Under the pieces are notes generated by a model. The model was not told where the DNA came from. It saw only the letters and a program-made list of their open reading frames with translations, and searched no databases. A stretch of DNA of 64,000 bases, from the NCBI RefSeq assembly GCF_000524475.1, contig NZ_BAVQ01000072.1, positions 186,001 through 250,000 of the forward strand, written 5' to 3'. The position numbers were made by a program, and so were the translations under genes. The stretch comes from Tomitella biformata AHU 1821 (GTDB lineage: Bacteria > Actinomycetota > Actinomycetes > Mycobacteriales > Mycobacteriaceae). Each line of letters begins with the position of its first letter. Position 1 is the stretch's first letter. Positions 35,449 to 46,207 of this stretch are shown here, one piece after another.

Positions 35449-36557
35449 GAACTCCGCAGACCAAAACGCGCCCGTGGGGAAAGATCGTCTCCGCCGCGGT
35501 GCTCGTCGCCGCAGTGGTCGCGGCCGGCTGGTATGTCTTCGGCGGCACGGACAACTCCCGGTCCGTCACCGCGAACTTCAGCTATGTCAACGGCATCTAC
35601 GTCGGCAGCAAGGTCACCATCCTCGGCGTGCCGGTCGGCACGGTCACCGACGTGACCCCGCAGGGCGCGACTGTCCAAGTGCGGATGACCATGCCCGACG
35701 ACGTGTTGCTGGCCGCCGATGCCAGCGCCTACGTGCTCAACCCCTCGGTGATCTCGGACCGGCATGTGGAGCTGGGGCCGGTCTACCAGGGCGGCCCGCG
35801 ACTCGAGGACGGCGCGGAGATCCCGCCGGAGCGCTCCCACGCGCCCATCGACTTCGACGGGCTGATGGGCAGCATCAGCACGCTCACGGACGCGCTGGGC
35901 GGGGACGGGCAGGTGGGCGACCTGCTGACCCAGTCCGCCGACGGCTGGCGCGGGCAGGGCGAGGCCTTCAACTCCGCCATCGTCAACCTGAGTGCGGCGA
36001 CGGGGGTGGTGGGCGCTCGCGCCGAGGATATCGGCGCGCTGGTCGCCAACATGGGCTCGCTGATGCAGGCCCTCGACGCGCGGCAGGTCAGCCTGGACGA
36101 CATGGTGACCGGCCTCGGCGACCTGGGGGACCAGTGGTCGGCCGAGCGGATTGATATCGCCACCCCGCTGCGGGACCTGCAAGTGGTCCTCGACGAGGTG
36201 GACAGCTTCATGGCCGAGCACGGCGACGACGTCGGCGCCATCACCCAGAACGTGAACGCGCTGGGCACGGTGCTGACCCAGCACCAGGCGGGATTGGCGG
36301 AGTTCATGGACGTGGTCCCGCTGCTGATGCAAAACCTCGGCAACTCGGTGGGCGACGACGAGCGCGGCCGGATCCGGCTCAACATCTCGACCGCGCTCAC
36401 GCAGTTCACCGTCGCGGACCAGTTGTGCAAGGACTACCCGATGCCGCTGTGCACCGGGGCCGGACTGACCAACCCGATCTCCTTCCCGATCAGCGCGTCG
36501 GACCCGCTGGGGATCGTCTCGGTGCTCACCGGGAAACCTGCGCAGGGGGGCAACTGA
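35445..36557 (+). CDS. mce1D: MCE-family protein Mce1D
   Basis: The 370-residue protein has an N-terminal anchor (KIVSAAVLVAAVVAAGWYVF), then the Mce domain NFSYVNGIYVGSKVTILGVP and VGTVTDV. The helical region reaches about residue 330; the tail has paired cysteines in LCKDYPMPLCTG. ATG 35445 overlaps the stop of mce1C, making an upstream in-frame start unnecessary. Its last base overlaps the mce1E start. Confidence 0.9.
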   Translation: MRTPQTKTRPWGKIVSAAVLVAAVVAAGWYVFGGTDNSRSVTANFSYVNGIYVGSKVTILGVPVGTVTDVTPQGATVQVRMTMPDDVLLAADASAYVLNPSVISDRHVELGPVYQGGPRLEDGAEIPPERSHAPIDFDGLMGSISTLTDALGGDGQVGDLLTQSADGWRGQGEAFNSAIVNLSAATGVVGARAEDIGALVANMGSLMQALDARQVSLDDMVTGLGDLGDQWSAERIDIATPLRDLQVVLDEVDSFMAEHGDDVGAITQNVNALGTVLTQHQAGLAEFMDVVPLLMQNLGNSVGDDERGRIRLNISTALTQFTVADQLCKDYPMPLCTGAGLTNPISFPISASDPLGIVSVLTGKPAQGGN

Positions 36558-37609
36558 TGGCCCGCTCGGCCGGGATCGCGGTCGTGCTCGGCGCAGTGCT
36601 GCTCTCGGGCTGCGGCCTGGGCATGCAGGATCTGCCCGTCGGACGCTCCGTCGGCGGGGACTCCTATGCCGTGCAGCTGCAGTTGGCCACCGCGGCCGGG
36701 CTGGTGCTGGGCGCGGAGGTGCGGGCCGGGCAGCAGGTGATCGGCCGGGTCGCCGCCATGGAGACCGACGCGGTCGGCGCGAAGGTCACGCTGAGTCTGA
36801 ACTCGGCCGTGCCCCTGGCCCGGGACGTGCACGCCTCCCTGGAACTGCCGTCGGCGCTGGGCAACCCGTTCATCCGGCTCGTCGATCCCGACCCGGGCGC
36901 GGGGGAGCAGGCACAGGTCCTACGTGCCGGGGATGTGATCGAGCAGCGCCGCACCGACATCGGCCCGCAGATCGAGAGCACCCTCGCGGCCCTCGGGATG
37001 GTCGTCAACGGCAGCGGCATGAGCCAGATGCAGGTGGTGGTGGAGGAGCTCAACACCGCGTTCGGGGGCCGCTCCGGGGAGGTGCGCGGACTCACCACGA
37101 CGATGCGGGAGTTGTTCGGCCAGGCCGCGGCGAACCAGGACGACTTCGACGAGGCCATCGTGTTGGCGGCGCGCATCTCCGAGCAGTTCGTCAACCAGCA
37201 ACAGGTGCTCGACGGCTTCCTGGACACCGTCCCCGCCGCGGTCGAGGCGCTGGGCCGCCAACGCGACACCATCTCGTCGCTGCTGGACTCGAGCACCCAG
37301 CTCGCCGCGAACGCCAACACGATCCTGGCGGGCTCCCCGCACGGGCTGGACCAGATGCTGGGCGACGCCACCTCGGTGATCGGCGCGCTCGGCGCATTCA
37401 ACGACCGCATCGGGGAGGCCCTGGGCAACATGAACACGTTCATCGACAATTTCGAGACCGCGGCCCGCGGCGACTACCTGATGTTCGACGGTGCGCTGGA
37501 CATCCCCGAGACGCTGCGGACGCTGTGGCTCGGCCCGGCCGCCCCGGCAACGCCGTCACCGGAGCCGCTGCTGAGCATCGAGAACCTACTGCCGGGCGGC
37601 GGGCGATGA
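36557..37609 (+). CDS. mce1E: MCE-family lipoprotein Mce1E (LprK)
   Basis: The 350-residue product has a lipoprotein signal with lipobox LLSGC, so Cys19 would carry the lipid. This is the usual special feature of the E subunit in mce operons (LprK in M. tuberculosis). The Mce domain follows (VQLQLATAAGLVLGAEVRAG, VIGRVAAME). ATG 36557 overlaps the stop of mce1D by one base, and its own stop overlaps mce1F. Confidence 0.92.
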   Translation: MARSAGIAVVLGAVLLSGCGLGMQDLPVGRSVGGDSYAVQLQLATAAGLVLGAEVRAGQQVIGRVAAMETDAVGAKVTLSLNSAVPLARDVHASLELPSALGNPFIRLVDPDPGAGEQAQVLRAGDVIEQRRTDIGPQIESTLAALGMVVNGSGMSQMQVVVEELNTAFGGRSGEVRGLTTTMRELFGQAAANQDDFDEAIVLAARISEQFVNQQQVLDGFLDTVPAAVEALGRQRDTISSLLDSSTQLAANANTILAGSPHGLDQMLGDATSVIGALGAFNDRIGEALGNMNTFIDNFETAARGDYLMFDGALDIPETLRTLWLGPAAPATPSPEPLLSIENLLPGGGR

Positions 37610-38823
37610 GGCGGCTGGCGCTGATCCAGCTGATCTTGTTCGCGATCACGGCGGCGGTGGTGATCCCGTTCGGCATCAACTACGTCATCGGACCACAGGC
37701 GTTCGGCGAGACCACCGCCGTGTACGCGCAGATGGACGACGCGCTGGGGCTGACTGTGGGCACCGCGGTCACCTACCGCGGGGTGTCCATCGGTGAGGTG
37801 TCCGCCGTCCGGCTGGACCTGGACAACGGTGGGGCGCGCGTGGACTTCACGCTCGACCCCGGCGTGCGGGTGCCCGTCGACAGCGTCGCGAAGGTCGGCA
37901 TGGGCACCGCCGCCGGCATTCAGAACGTCGACATCTACCCGATGAGCGACGCCGAACCGTACCTGCAGTCGGGGGACCGGCTGGCGGCGCCGCAGGACCA
38001 GCAGCCGCCGCAGATGAGCGAGCTGATGCTGCAGGCCTCCCGGCTGCTCGAGAATGTGGACCCGCAGGCGATCCAGGTGCTGGGCACGGAGCTCGGCGCG
38101 TCGTTCGACGGGCTGGGGCCGAGCCTGGCCAGCCTGATCGACAATGGCGCCGTGCTCTCCGCACAGGTCAGCGAGCAGGCGCCGACGATCGCCGAGCTGC
38201 TCGGGCGCACGACCTCGCTGGTCACGACCATGGCGGGGGAGCGCGAGTCCTTCCCGCGGGGCATGCTCGCGGCGCGCGATGTCACGGAGCAGCTGGTGGC
38301 CGCCGGCCCGACGCTGACCGCGATCGCGGGCTCGGCGCCCGCCACCATCACGACGGCCACCGAGTTGTTCCAGCGGTATGAGTCGGACTTCGGCGTGCTG
38401 TTCGGCGACCTGTCCACGGTGCTGCCGATCATCTCGGACCGGGAGCTGGCGCTGCGGTCGGGCCTGGTGGACATCCCCTTCGGGCTCGGCCGGCTCGCGA
38501 TGATCGTCAAGGGCGAGCGGGCGGACTTCTCCCTGATCGCGACCCAGGGCCAAGTGTGCAATTACGATGCGCCTCGTCGCGCCGTGGGGGATATGGCCCC
38601 GGCCGAGCCGCAACTGACGAACTATTGCCCGCCCGAGCCGAATCTCGCCACCCGCGGCGCCCGGAACGCGCCGCGGCCCAACGGCCTCGGGCTAGAGCTG
38701 GCCACGAGCCCGGGCACGGTGATCGGGCCGCCCGTGGTCAAGGATCCGATCCTGCTGCCGACGGGAGTGGAGGCGCTCCAGTCCTGGGAAGCCCTTCTAC
38801 ACGATGTCCAGAATGGGAATTGA
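37606..38823 (+). CDS. mce1F: MCE-family protein Mce1F
   Basis: The 405-residue protein has an N-terminal anchor (LALIQLILFAITAAVVIPFG), an Mce domain (TTAVYAQMDDALGLTVGTAV, YRGVSIGEV) and a long helical part. The C-terminal domain has two cysteines (QGQVCNYD and NYCPPEP) that could pair outside the membrane. It completes the six Mce subunits and is followed after 2 bp by a Mam gene. Confidence 0.92.
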   Translation: MRRLALIQLILFAITAAVVIPFGINYVIGPQAFGETTAVYAQMDDALGLTVGTAVTYRGVSIGEVSAVRLDLDNGGARVDFTLDPGVRVPVDSVAKVGMGTAAGIQNVDIYPMSDAEPYLQSGDRLAAPQDQQPPQMSELMLQASRLLENVDPQAIQVLGTELGASFDGLGPSLASLIDNGAVLSAQVSEQAPTIAELLGRTTSLVTTMAGERESFPRGMLAARDVTEQLVAAGPTLTAIAGSAPATITTATELFQRYESDFGVLFGDLSTVLPIISDRELALRSGLVDIPFGLGRLAMIVKGERADFSLIATQGQVCNYDAPRRAVGDMAPAEPQLTNYCPPEPNLATRGARNAPRPNGLGLELATSPGTVIGPPVVKDPILLPTGVEALQSWEALLHDVQNGN

Positions 38824-38825
38824 GC

Positions 38826-39362
38826 ATGACAACCGACACCCCCAACCCCGACGCCACCAGCCCTGACACGCCCAGAGCCCGCGGGATCCTGCGGCAGCCG
38901 CTGGCCTGGGTCGCGGTGGTCCTGCTGCTCGCGCTGGTCGGCACGGCGGTCGCACTCGTCTTGGCCCTAAGGGGGGCCGGCGACGCGGACCAGCGTGCGG
39001 AGCAGGCCCAGTCGGTGGCCCGTGACTATGGGTTGGCGCTGGCGCAGGTGGATTACCGGACCCTGGATCAGAACCGGGACCAGGCCGCGGCGCTGACGAC
39101 GGAGTCCTTCAGAGGCCCGACGAGTGAGATCTTCGATCTGTTCGCGACCACGCTCACCGACGCGGAGTCCGTCTCCACGGCGACCGCCGACGAGGTGGGC
39201 ATCGCCAGCATCGATGACGACTCGGCGGTGGCGCTGGTGTTCCTCAATCAGCGGTCCGTCAATCTCACCAATCCGGAGGGGGCGGTGCAGGGCCACCGGC
39301 TGCGGGTGGAACTGGTGCGCGATGGCGGCCAATGGCTGGTCAATGGGGCGGAGTTCAAGTAG
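38826..39362 (+). CDS. Mce-associated membrane protein (Mam)
   Basis: The 178-residue product has a Thr/Pro-rich cytoplasmic N-terminus, one membrane helix (about 27-49, LAWVAVVLLLALVGTAVALV) and an outside NTF2-like domain with VARDYGLALAQVDYRTLDQN, FRGPTSEIFDLFATTLTDAE and a C-terminal VELVRDGGQWLVNGAEFK. This is the architecture of Mam proteins that stabilise Mce complexes. Only one Mam gene is present, against four in M. tuberculosis mce1. Confidence 0.88.
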   Translation: MTTDTPNPDATSPDTPRARGILRQPLAWVAVVLLLALVGTAVALVLALRGAGDADQRAEQAQSVARDYGLALAQVDYRTLDQNRDQAAALTTESFRGPTSEIFDLFATTLTDAESVSTATADEVGIASIDDDSAVALVFLNQRSVNLTNPEGAVQGHRLRVELVRDGGQWLVNGAEFK

Positions 39363-39429
39363 GCAGGGGCCTAGCCAGGCCCGCGAAAACCTGGAATACT
39401 CGTTAACAAAGGTTGGGCGAGGCAAGGGG

Positions 39430-40341
39430 ATGGGCATGGCAGCACGACTTCTCGGGGATCAGACCGCGCAGCCGCGGTTGACCACCGCGCAGACTCGCAT
39501 TCAGATCACGCAGACGACCCGGCGCTGGAACAAGAGCAAGGTCGACCTCACGGACGCCCTGGACTTCTGGTCCTTCGCCGGCGGCGCCGCCAACGTCATC
39601 CAGCAGCTCGGCTGGCCCGAGGTCGCGTATGGCGTGATGGAGTCCAAGGTGACCACCGGCGGGCTGATGTTCCACCCGTGGAAGCGCGCGCGCACCACCT
39701 TCCAGTACCTGGCCGTCGCGATCCTGGGCACCGACGAGGAGAGGGCAGCCTTCCGCGAGGCCGTCAACAGCGTGCACCGGCACGTGCAGTCCGACGCGAA
39801 CAGTCCCGTCAAGTACAACGCCTTCAACCGGGAACTGCAGATGTATGTCGCCGCCTGCTTGTTCATCGGGTTCGAGGACAGCCACCAGCTCCTCTACGGC
39901 AAGTTCACCCCCGAGCAGGCGGAGCACTTCTATCAGTCCGCGTCGCCCCTGGGCACCACGCTGCAGGTCCAGGCGGACCAGTGGCCCGCCACCCGCGTGG
40001 AGTTCGACCGGTACTGGAACATCGCCTGCGAGCGGATCACCATGGACGAGCGCACCCGCGCCTACCTGATGGACCTGGTGCACCTGCGGATGATCGCCTG
40101 GCCGCTGCGGATCATGTTCGGCCCGCTGCTCCAATTCCTCACCGCCGGATTCCTGCCCCCGCTCTTCCGCGAGGAGCTGGACATCGAGTGGACGGAGACG
40201 GACCGGCGACGGTTCGAGAACCTCTTCGTGTTCGTCTCCTTCGTCAACCGCTTCATCCCGAAGTTCATCCGGGGCGGGGGCACCTACGGGATGATGGCGG
40301 ACGTGCGGCGGCGGCTGAACGCCGGCAAGAACCTGGTCTGA
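39430..40341 (+). CDS. DUF2236 / oxygenase MpaB family protein (copy 3)
   Basis: The 303-residue product is full length for the family. Landmarks: DALDFWSFAGGAANVIQQLG, SVHRHVQSDANSPVKYNAFN, RELQMYVAACLFIGFEDSHQ, and a C-terminal FLPPLFREELDIEWTETDRR. It is most similar to copy 1 in layout. The start is ATG 39430 (or 39436), with GAGGCAAGGGG upstream. It lies 67 bp beyond the mam gene and 4 bp before copy 4. A possible promoter (AATACTCGTTAACAAA, 39395-39410) resembles sequences before fadD5. Function unknown; possibly haem-dependent. Confidence 0.82.
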   Translation: MGMAARLLGDQTAQPRLTTAQTRIQITQTTRRWNKSKVDLTDALDFWSFAGGAANVIQQLGWPEVAYGVMESKVTTGGLMFHPWKRARTTFQYLAVAILGTDEERAAFREAVNSVHRHVQSDANSPVKYNAFNRELQMYVAACLFIGFEDSHQLLYGKFTPEQAEHFYQSASPLGTTLQVQADQWPATRVEFDRYWNIACERITMDERTRAYLMDLVHLRMIAWPLRIMFGPLLQFLTAGFLPPLFREELDIEWTETDRRRFENLFVFVSFVNRFIPKFIRGGGTYGMMADVRRRLNAGKNLV

Positions 40342-40345
40342 GGCC

Positions 40346-40882
40346 ATGCGGGAAATGCTCACCGCGGACTCGTTTGTCTGGCGCTATCTGGGGGACCGCC
40401 GCTATGAGCTGGTGCTGCCCCGGGCAGTGAGCCTGCAGATGCTGCACCCCGGGGTGGGCGCGGCGACGCTGGCGCACTCGCAGACCCCCACCAGGCTCTG
40501 GCTGCACAAGTCCGCCAGCGTGCCGCAGCTGGTCAATATGGCCTACTCGACCCGCGATCTGTCCACCGTCATCCGCGCGGGCCATCGGCATGTGAAGGGC
40601 GTCGACGACCACGGCGAGCGCTACCACGCGCTAAATCCGGAGTTGTTCTTCTTTGTCCACGCCACCTACGTGGACTCCCTGGTCACGATGGTCAACCGGT
40701 TCATCCGGCCGCTGTCCGCGCGCTTCGGCGACCAGGCGGCGATCCGGCGCTTCGCTGTCCGACGCAAGGCCCGGGTCGCCCTGCAGCCGAGCCGACGCCT
40801 CACCGCGGACGTGCGCCGGACCATCGCCACCGATGGTCAGACCTACGCCGACGGGGCGGCTGGGCTTAGCTCTTCGGCGTGA
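40346..40882 (+). CDS. Short DUF2236 family protein with apparent internal deletion (copy 4)
   Basis: At 178 residues it is about 100 shorter than usual. Residues 1-115 match the family N-part (SFVWRYLGDRRYELVLPRAV, LQMLHPGVGAATLAHSQTP, HRHVKGVDDHGERYHALNPE, LFFFVHATYVDSLVTMVNRF). Then the sequence jumps to a C-terminal type segment (AIRRFAVRRKARVALQP), so the middle helices are missing in frame. It may be a degraded gene or a partner subunit of copy 3, 4 bp upstream. The 3' end overlaps the convergent thioesterase-like gene by 17 bp. Confidence 0.7.
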   Translation: MREMLTADSFVWRYLGDRRYELVLPRAVSLQMLHPGVGAATLAHSQTPTRLWLHKSASVPQLVNMAYSTRDLSTVIRAGHRHVKGVDDHGERYHALNPELFFFVHATYVDSLVTMVNRFIRPLSARFGDQAAIRRFAVRRKARVALQPSRRLTADVRRTIATDGQTYADGAAGLSSSA

Positions 40883-41363
40883 CCCACGTGGTGATCTGCG
40901 CGCGCACTACCTCCACGCCCTGCTTGTCCATGATCGAGATCGGCACCATCAGCTCCGCGCCCTCGGTGATCGCCGCGAAATCGGGCACCTCGTCGAGCTT
41001 GGCGATCGCGCGCAGACCGGTGTTGGCCTTCGTCACGTACTCCACCGACATGGCCTTCGGGATCCACCGGTGGGTGTTCGGCACAGTGGCCTCGCACAGC
41101 ATGCCCATCGCGGTCTCAGCGAGGTTGCAGGCGGCGATAGCGTGGAAGGTGCCCAGGTGGTTGTGCACGCCCCACCACTTCGGCGCGGTGACCTCGCAGC
41201 GGCCCGGCTCCATCACGCGCACCACCGGCAGCACGGTCGCGAAGTAGGGCACACGCACGCACATCGCGACCGAGAAGAGCCGCGCGCCAAGACTATTCGC
41301 GGGCAGGCGGAGTCGGCTGCGGTAGGTGGGGCTGGCGGTGGATAGATTCTGCGCAGAAGTCAT
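40866..41363 (-). CDS. Hotdog-fold DUF4442 protein (PaaI-like thioesterase)
   Basis: The 165-residue product has a hotdog layout: VRVMEPGRCEVTAPKWWGVH, NHLGTFHAIAACNLAETAMG (the central helix), and PKAMSVEYVTKANTGLRAIA. Members of DUF4442 are thought to act on acyl-CoA or to bind acyl groups. The HNHLGTFHA motif offers the likely active-site His/Asn. It is convergent with the DUF2236 pair and faces away from the ribosomal genes. Confidence 0.82.
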   Translation of the reverse strand: MTSAQNLSTASPTYRSRLRLPANSLGARLFSVAMCVRVPYFATVLPVVRVMEPGRCEVTAPKWWGVHNHLGTFHAIAACNLAETAMGMLCEATVPNTHRWIPKAMSVEYVTKANTGLRAIAKLDEVPDFAAITEGAELMVPISIMDKQGVEVVRAQITTWVTPKS

Positions 41364-41416
41364 GGAGGCAGCGTAGTGGCCCCGGCCCGTGGGCGCGCCC
41401 TACGATGTGACGCATT

Positions 41417-41463
41417 CGATTTGGAGTGTGGCGCACCGTCGGGCATACTGTTGGGGTTGCCTT
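41417..41463 (+). promoter_or_regulatory. Promoter of the S10 operon
   Basis: CGATTTGG (41417-41424) overlaps a -35-like TTGGAG, TACTGT (41446-41451) is the -10, and GGGGTTGCCTT (41453-41463) is at the expected start of transcription. The first and last boxes recur before rplN at exactly the same spacing. Confidence 0.7.
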
Positions 41464-41832
41464 GCGCGACGGATCGGTGTCATGAGGAGCCAGTAGTTCT
41501 AAAGCTGGCTTCAAAGGGGCCGCCCCCGCCGCGAGTTGTATGAGTCGCTGCATTACTGTGGTCGACTGGTCGGCACCGAGGCAAGTACACGACGTACCTA
41601 TTTGGTGCTCGACTGCGAGCTAGAAGCGGTACGTCTCCCATGTTCGAGGGCATTCCACCCCGTCAGAGTAATCTGGCTGGAAGGAAAAGCTGCGAGCGTG
41701 GGGGAAGCAGCCGGGCGACACGCCCGACCGCGTGTACCGCAGGACCATGACAGTTGAACAGCGGCGACGGACGGGCAGAGCCCCGTGCGGGTTCGATGTA
41801 TCCACTGTTTGTGGTCCGGGAAAGAAATCTCG

Positions 41833-41850
41833 TGACGCCGTAAGGCGTCA
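41833..41850 (+). other. GTAA-tetraloop hairpin 28 nt before rpsJ
   Basis: TGACGCC pairs perfectly with GGCGTCA around the GNRA-class loop GTAA. The ribosome binding site AAGGTAAGGA follows at 41861-41870. It may be part of a leader regulatory structure or a landing site for a ribosomal protein. Confidence 0.6.
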
Positions 41851-41878
41851 TGACCCCCGAAAGGTAAGGACAACAAGC

Positions 41879-42184
41879 GTGGCGGGACAGAAGATCCGCA
41901 TCAGGCTCAAGGCCTATGACCATGAGGCGATTGACGCGTCTGCGCGCAAAATCGTCGAGACGGTCACCCGTACCGGCGCTCGCGTCGTCGGACCGGTGCC
42001 GTTGCCCACTGAGAAGAACGTGTACTGCGTCATCCGCTCACCGCACAAGTACAAGGATTCGCGCGAGCACTTTGAGATGCGCACCCACAAGCGTCTCATC
42101 GACATCCTGGACCCGACGCCGAAGACGGTAGACGCGCTCATGCGCATTGATCTGCCGGCCAGCGTCGACGTCAACATTCAGTGA
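41879..42184 (+). CDS. rpsJ: 30S ribosomal protein S10
   Basis: The 101-residue product matches S10 from end to end: [40 protein letters not shown] and [21 protein letters not shown]10 (NusE) also works in antitermination with NusB. GTG 41879 follows AAGGTAAGGA; earlier in-frame starts fall in the leader. It opens the S10 operon, which runs without a large gap to rpsQ. Confidence 0.98.
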   Translation: MAGQKIRIRLKAYDHEAIDASARKIVETVTRTGARVVGPVPLPTEKNVYCVIRSPHKYKDSREHFEMRTHKRLIDILDPTPKTVDALMRIDLPASVDVNIQ

Positions 42185-42212
42185 GCCTTGGAAGACGCAG
42201 CGGAGACATTCA

Positions 42213-42869
42213 ATGACTAACACCGAGATCAAAGGCATTCTGGGCAGCAAGCTCGGCATGACCCAGGTCTTCGACGAGAACAACCGGGTTGTCCCGGTGA
42301 CCGTCGTCAAGGCCGGGCCTTGTGTCGTCACCCAGGTGCGTACCGAGGAGCTCGACGGCTACAGCGCCGTCCAGCTCGCATTCGGAGCCATCGACCCGCG
42401 GAAGGTCGACATGCCGACCGCCGGGCATTACGCAAAGGCGGGCGTTACCCCCCGTCGCCACATCGTCGAGCTTCGCGTCCCGAACGCCTCCTCTTACAAG
42501 GTTGGCCAGGAGCTGGGTGTCGATGTGTTCGCCGACGGAAACTTCGTCGACGTCACCGGCACCAGCAAGGGCAAGGGCTACGCCGGCGTCATGAAGCGTC
42601 ACGGCTTCAAGGGCCAGGGCGCAAGCCACGGCACGCAGGCTGTGCACCGTCGCCCCGGTTCCATTGGCGGCGCGTCCACCCCCGGCCGTGTCTTCAAGGG
42701 CAAGCGCATGGCAGGCCGCATGGGTAGCGATCGCGTTACCACGCAGAACCTGACCGTCCACAAGGTGGACACCGAGGCCGGCATTCTGCTGATCAAGGGT
42801 GCGATCCCCGGCCGTAAGGGCGGCCTTGTGATCGTCCGGACTGCAGTGAAGGGTGGTGCATCCGCATGA
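42213..42869 (+). CDS. rplC: 50S ribosomal protein L3
   Basis: The 218-residue product shows L3 landmarks [40 protein letters not shown] and [20 protein letters not shown]. It binds 23S rRNA early in assembly and reaches the peptidyl-transferase centre through its central loop. ATG 42213 is 28 bp after rpsJ; the stop overlaps rplD by 4 bp. Confidence 0.98.
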   Translation: MTNTEIKGILGSKLGMTQVFDENNRVVPVTVVKAGPCVVTQVRTEELDGYSAVQLAFGAIDPRKVDMPTAGHYAKAGVTPRRHIVELRVPNASSYKVGQELGVDVFADGNFVDVTGTSKGKGYAGVMKRHGFKGQGASHGTQAVHRRPGSIGGASTPGRVFKGKRMAGRMGSDRVTTQNLTVHKVDTEAGILLIKGAIPGRKGGLVIVRTAVKGGASA

Positions 42870-43522
42870 GCAACGACAAGACCGTGAACCTCTCGCTGGA
42901 CGTTCATCTGCCCGGCGGCGGGACCAAGGGTTCCGTTGACCTGCCGGCAGGGATCTTCGATATCGAGCCGAACATCGCGCTGATGCACCAGGTCGTCACG
43001 GCCCAGCTTGCAGCAGCACGTCAGGGCACGCACTCGACCAAGACCCGCGGGGAGGTGCGTGGCGGTGGCCGTAAGCCTTACCGTCAGAAGGGCACCGGCC
43101 GTGCGCGTCAGGGTTCGACGCGTGCGCCTCAGTTCGTCGGCGGTGGCGTGGTCCACGGACCGAAGCCGCGCGACTACTCGCAGCGCACCCCCAAGAAGAT
43201 GATTGCCGCCGCCCTGCGCGGAGCACTCACCGACCGGATCCGCAACGAGCGCATCCACCTGATCAGCGAGCTCGTGCCGGGACAGGATCCCTCCACCAAG
43301 GGCGCCAAGACGTTCCTCGCGCAGCTCAGCGATCGCAAGAAGGTCCTCCTGGTCATCGACCGCGAGGACACCGCTGCCTGGCAGAGCGTGCGCAACCTTG
43401 AGGGTGTGCACCCGATCGCGCCGGACCAGCTCAACACCTACGACGTGCTGAACAGCGATGACGTGATCTTCAGCGTTGCCGCACTGAACAGCTTCGTTGC
43501 AGCGAAGGAGGTTTCGGCATGA
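42866..43522 (+). CDS. rplD: 50S ribosomal protein L4
   Basis: The 218-residue product carries the extended loop of L4, [20 protein letters not shown], that lines the exit tunnel, and the C-terminal globular part ([20 protein letters not shown]). In enterobacteria L4 also represses its own S10 operon; whether it does so here is unknown. It overlaps both neighbours by 4 bp. Confidence 0.98.
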   Translation: MSNDKTVNLSLDVHLPGGGTKGSVDLPAGIFDIEPNIALMHQVVTAQLAAARQGTHSTKTRGEVRGGGRKPYRQKGTGRARQGSTRAPQFVGGGVVHGPKPRDYSQRTPKKMIAAALRGALTDRIRNERIHLISELVPGQDPSTKGAKTFLAQLSDRKKVLLVIDREDTAAWQSVRNLEGVHPIAPDQLNTYDVLNSDDVIFSVAALNSFVAAKEVSA

Positions 43523-43833
43523 GTATCGCTGAGATCAAGTCCGATCCGCGCGACATTCTGATCGCGCCGGTTATCTCGGAGAAGTCGTACGCGCTCATGG
43601 AGCAGAACTCGTACACCTTCATCGTGCACCCGGACTCAAATAAGACGCAGATCAAGATCGCCGTGGAGAGTGTCTTCGGCGTGACTGTCACCAGCGTCAA
43701 TACGGCCAACCGGCAGGGCAAGCGTAAGCGCACCCGCGCGGGCTTCGGCAAGCGCAAGAATACGAAGCGCGCGATCGTGACGCTGTCCAGTGACAGCAAG
43801 CCCATCGAGCTCTTCGGAGGTCCGGTCGGTTAG
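43519..43833 (+). CDS. rplW: 50S ribosomal protein L23
   Basis: The 104-residue product contains [20 protein letters not shown] and [20 protein letters not shown], the signature strand and loop of L23 at the tunnel exit, where it docks trigger factor and SRP. Its stop codon lies inside a 21-bp palindrome (43828-43848). Confidence 0.98.
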   Translation: MSIAEIKSDPRDILIAPVISEKSYALMEQNSYTFIVHPDSNKTQIKIAVESVFGVTVTSVNTANRQGKRKRTRAGFGKRKNTKRAIVTLSSDSKPIELFGGPVG

Positions 43834-43848
43834 CCCTCAGGGCTAACC
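43828..43848 (+). other. Palindromic hairpin over the rplW stop codon
   Basis: GGTTAGCCCT and AGGGCTAACC flank a single C. The rplW TAG stop is within the left arm. It lies in the 51-bp gap before rplB and may moderate read-through, mRNA processing or coupling in the S10 operon. Confidence 0.5.
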
Positions 43849-43884
43849 AATCGGAACTCGTAGAAGGTAAGGACGAGAAGACTC

Positions 43885-44724
<840 letters not shown>

Positions 44725-44737
44725 GAGGGAGTGAAGG

Positions 44738-45015
44738 ATGCCACGCAGCCTTAAGAAGGGCCCGTTCGTCGATGATCACCTCCTCGCGAAGGTTGATCGC
44801 CAGAACGAGAAGGGGACCAAGCAGGTCATCAAGACCTGGTCCCGCCGCTCAACCATTATCCCTGACTTCATCGGTCACACGTTTGCCGTCCACGACGGAC
44901 GCAAGCACATCCCGGTCTTCGTCTCGGACAACATGGTTGGTCATAAGCTCGGCGAGTTCGCGCCGACTAGGACGTTCAAGGGCCACATCAAGGACGACCG
45001 GAAGAATAAGCGTCG

Positions 45016-45019
<4 letters not shown>
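44738..45019 (+). CDS. rpsS: 30S ribosomal protein S19
   Basis: The 93-residue product begins [20 protein letters not shown] and has [30 protein letters not shown], matching S19 of the small-subunit head. It is 13 bp after rplB and overlaps rplV by 4 bp. Confidence 0.98.
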
Positions 45020-46205
<1,186 letters not shown>

Positions 46206-46207
46206 CG

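Larger units (their letters stand above)
41364..41878 (+). other. Long untranslated region before rpsJ, candidate S10 leader
   Basis: These 515 bp have no credible gene. A promoter is seen at 41417-41463, leaving a leader of more than 400 nt. It has several small hairpins: CGGGCG-ACA-CGCCCG (41712-41726) and the GTAA-capped stem at 41833-41850. Ribosomal S10 leaders often carry autoregulatory RNA; no known class could be assigned by eye. Confidence 0.55.

Noticed and set aside
41536-41757. Small reading frame of 73 codons in the rpsJ leader
   Set aside because: No ribosome binding site, amino acid composition unlike neighbours, and it overlaps hairpins; more likely chance in a non-coding leader.
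41761-41815. Possible tRNA because of GGGTTCGATG, resembling a T-loop
   Set aside because: No acceptor stem pairing, no plausible anticodon arm and no D-loop could be built around it.
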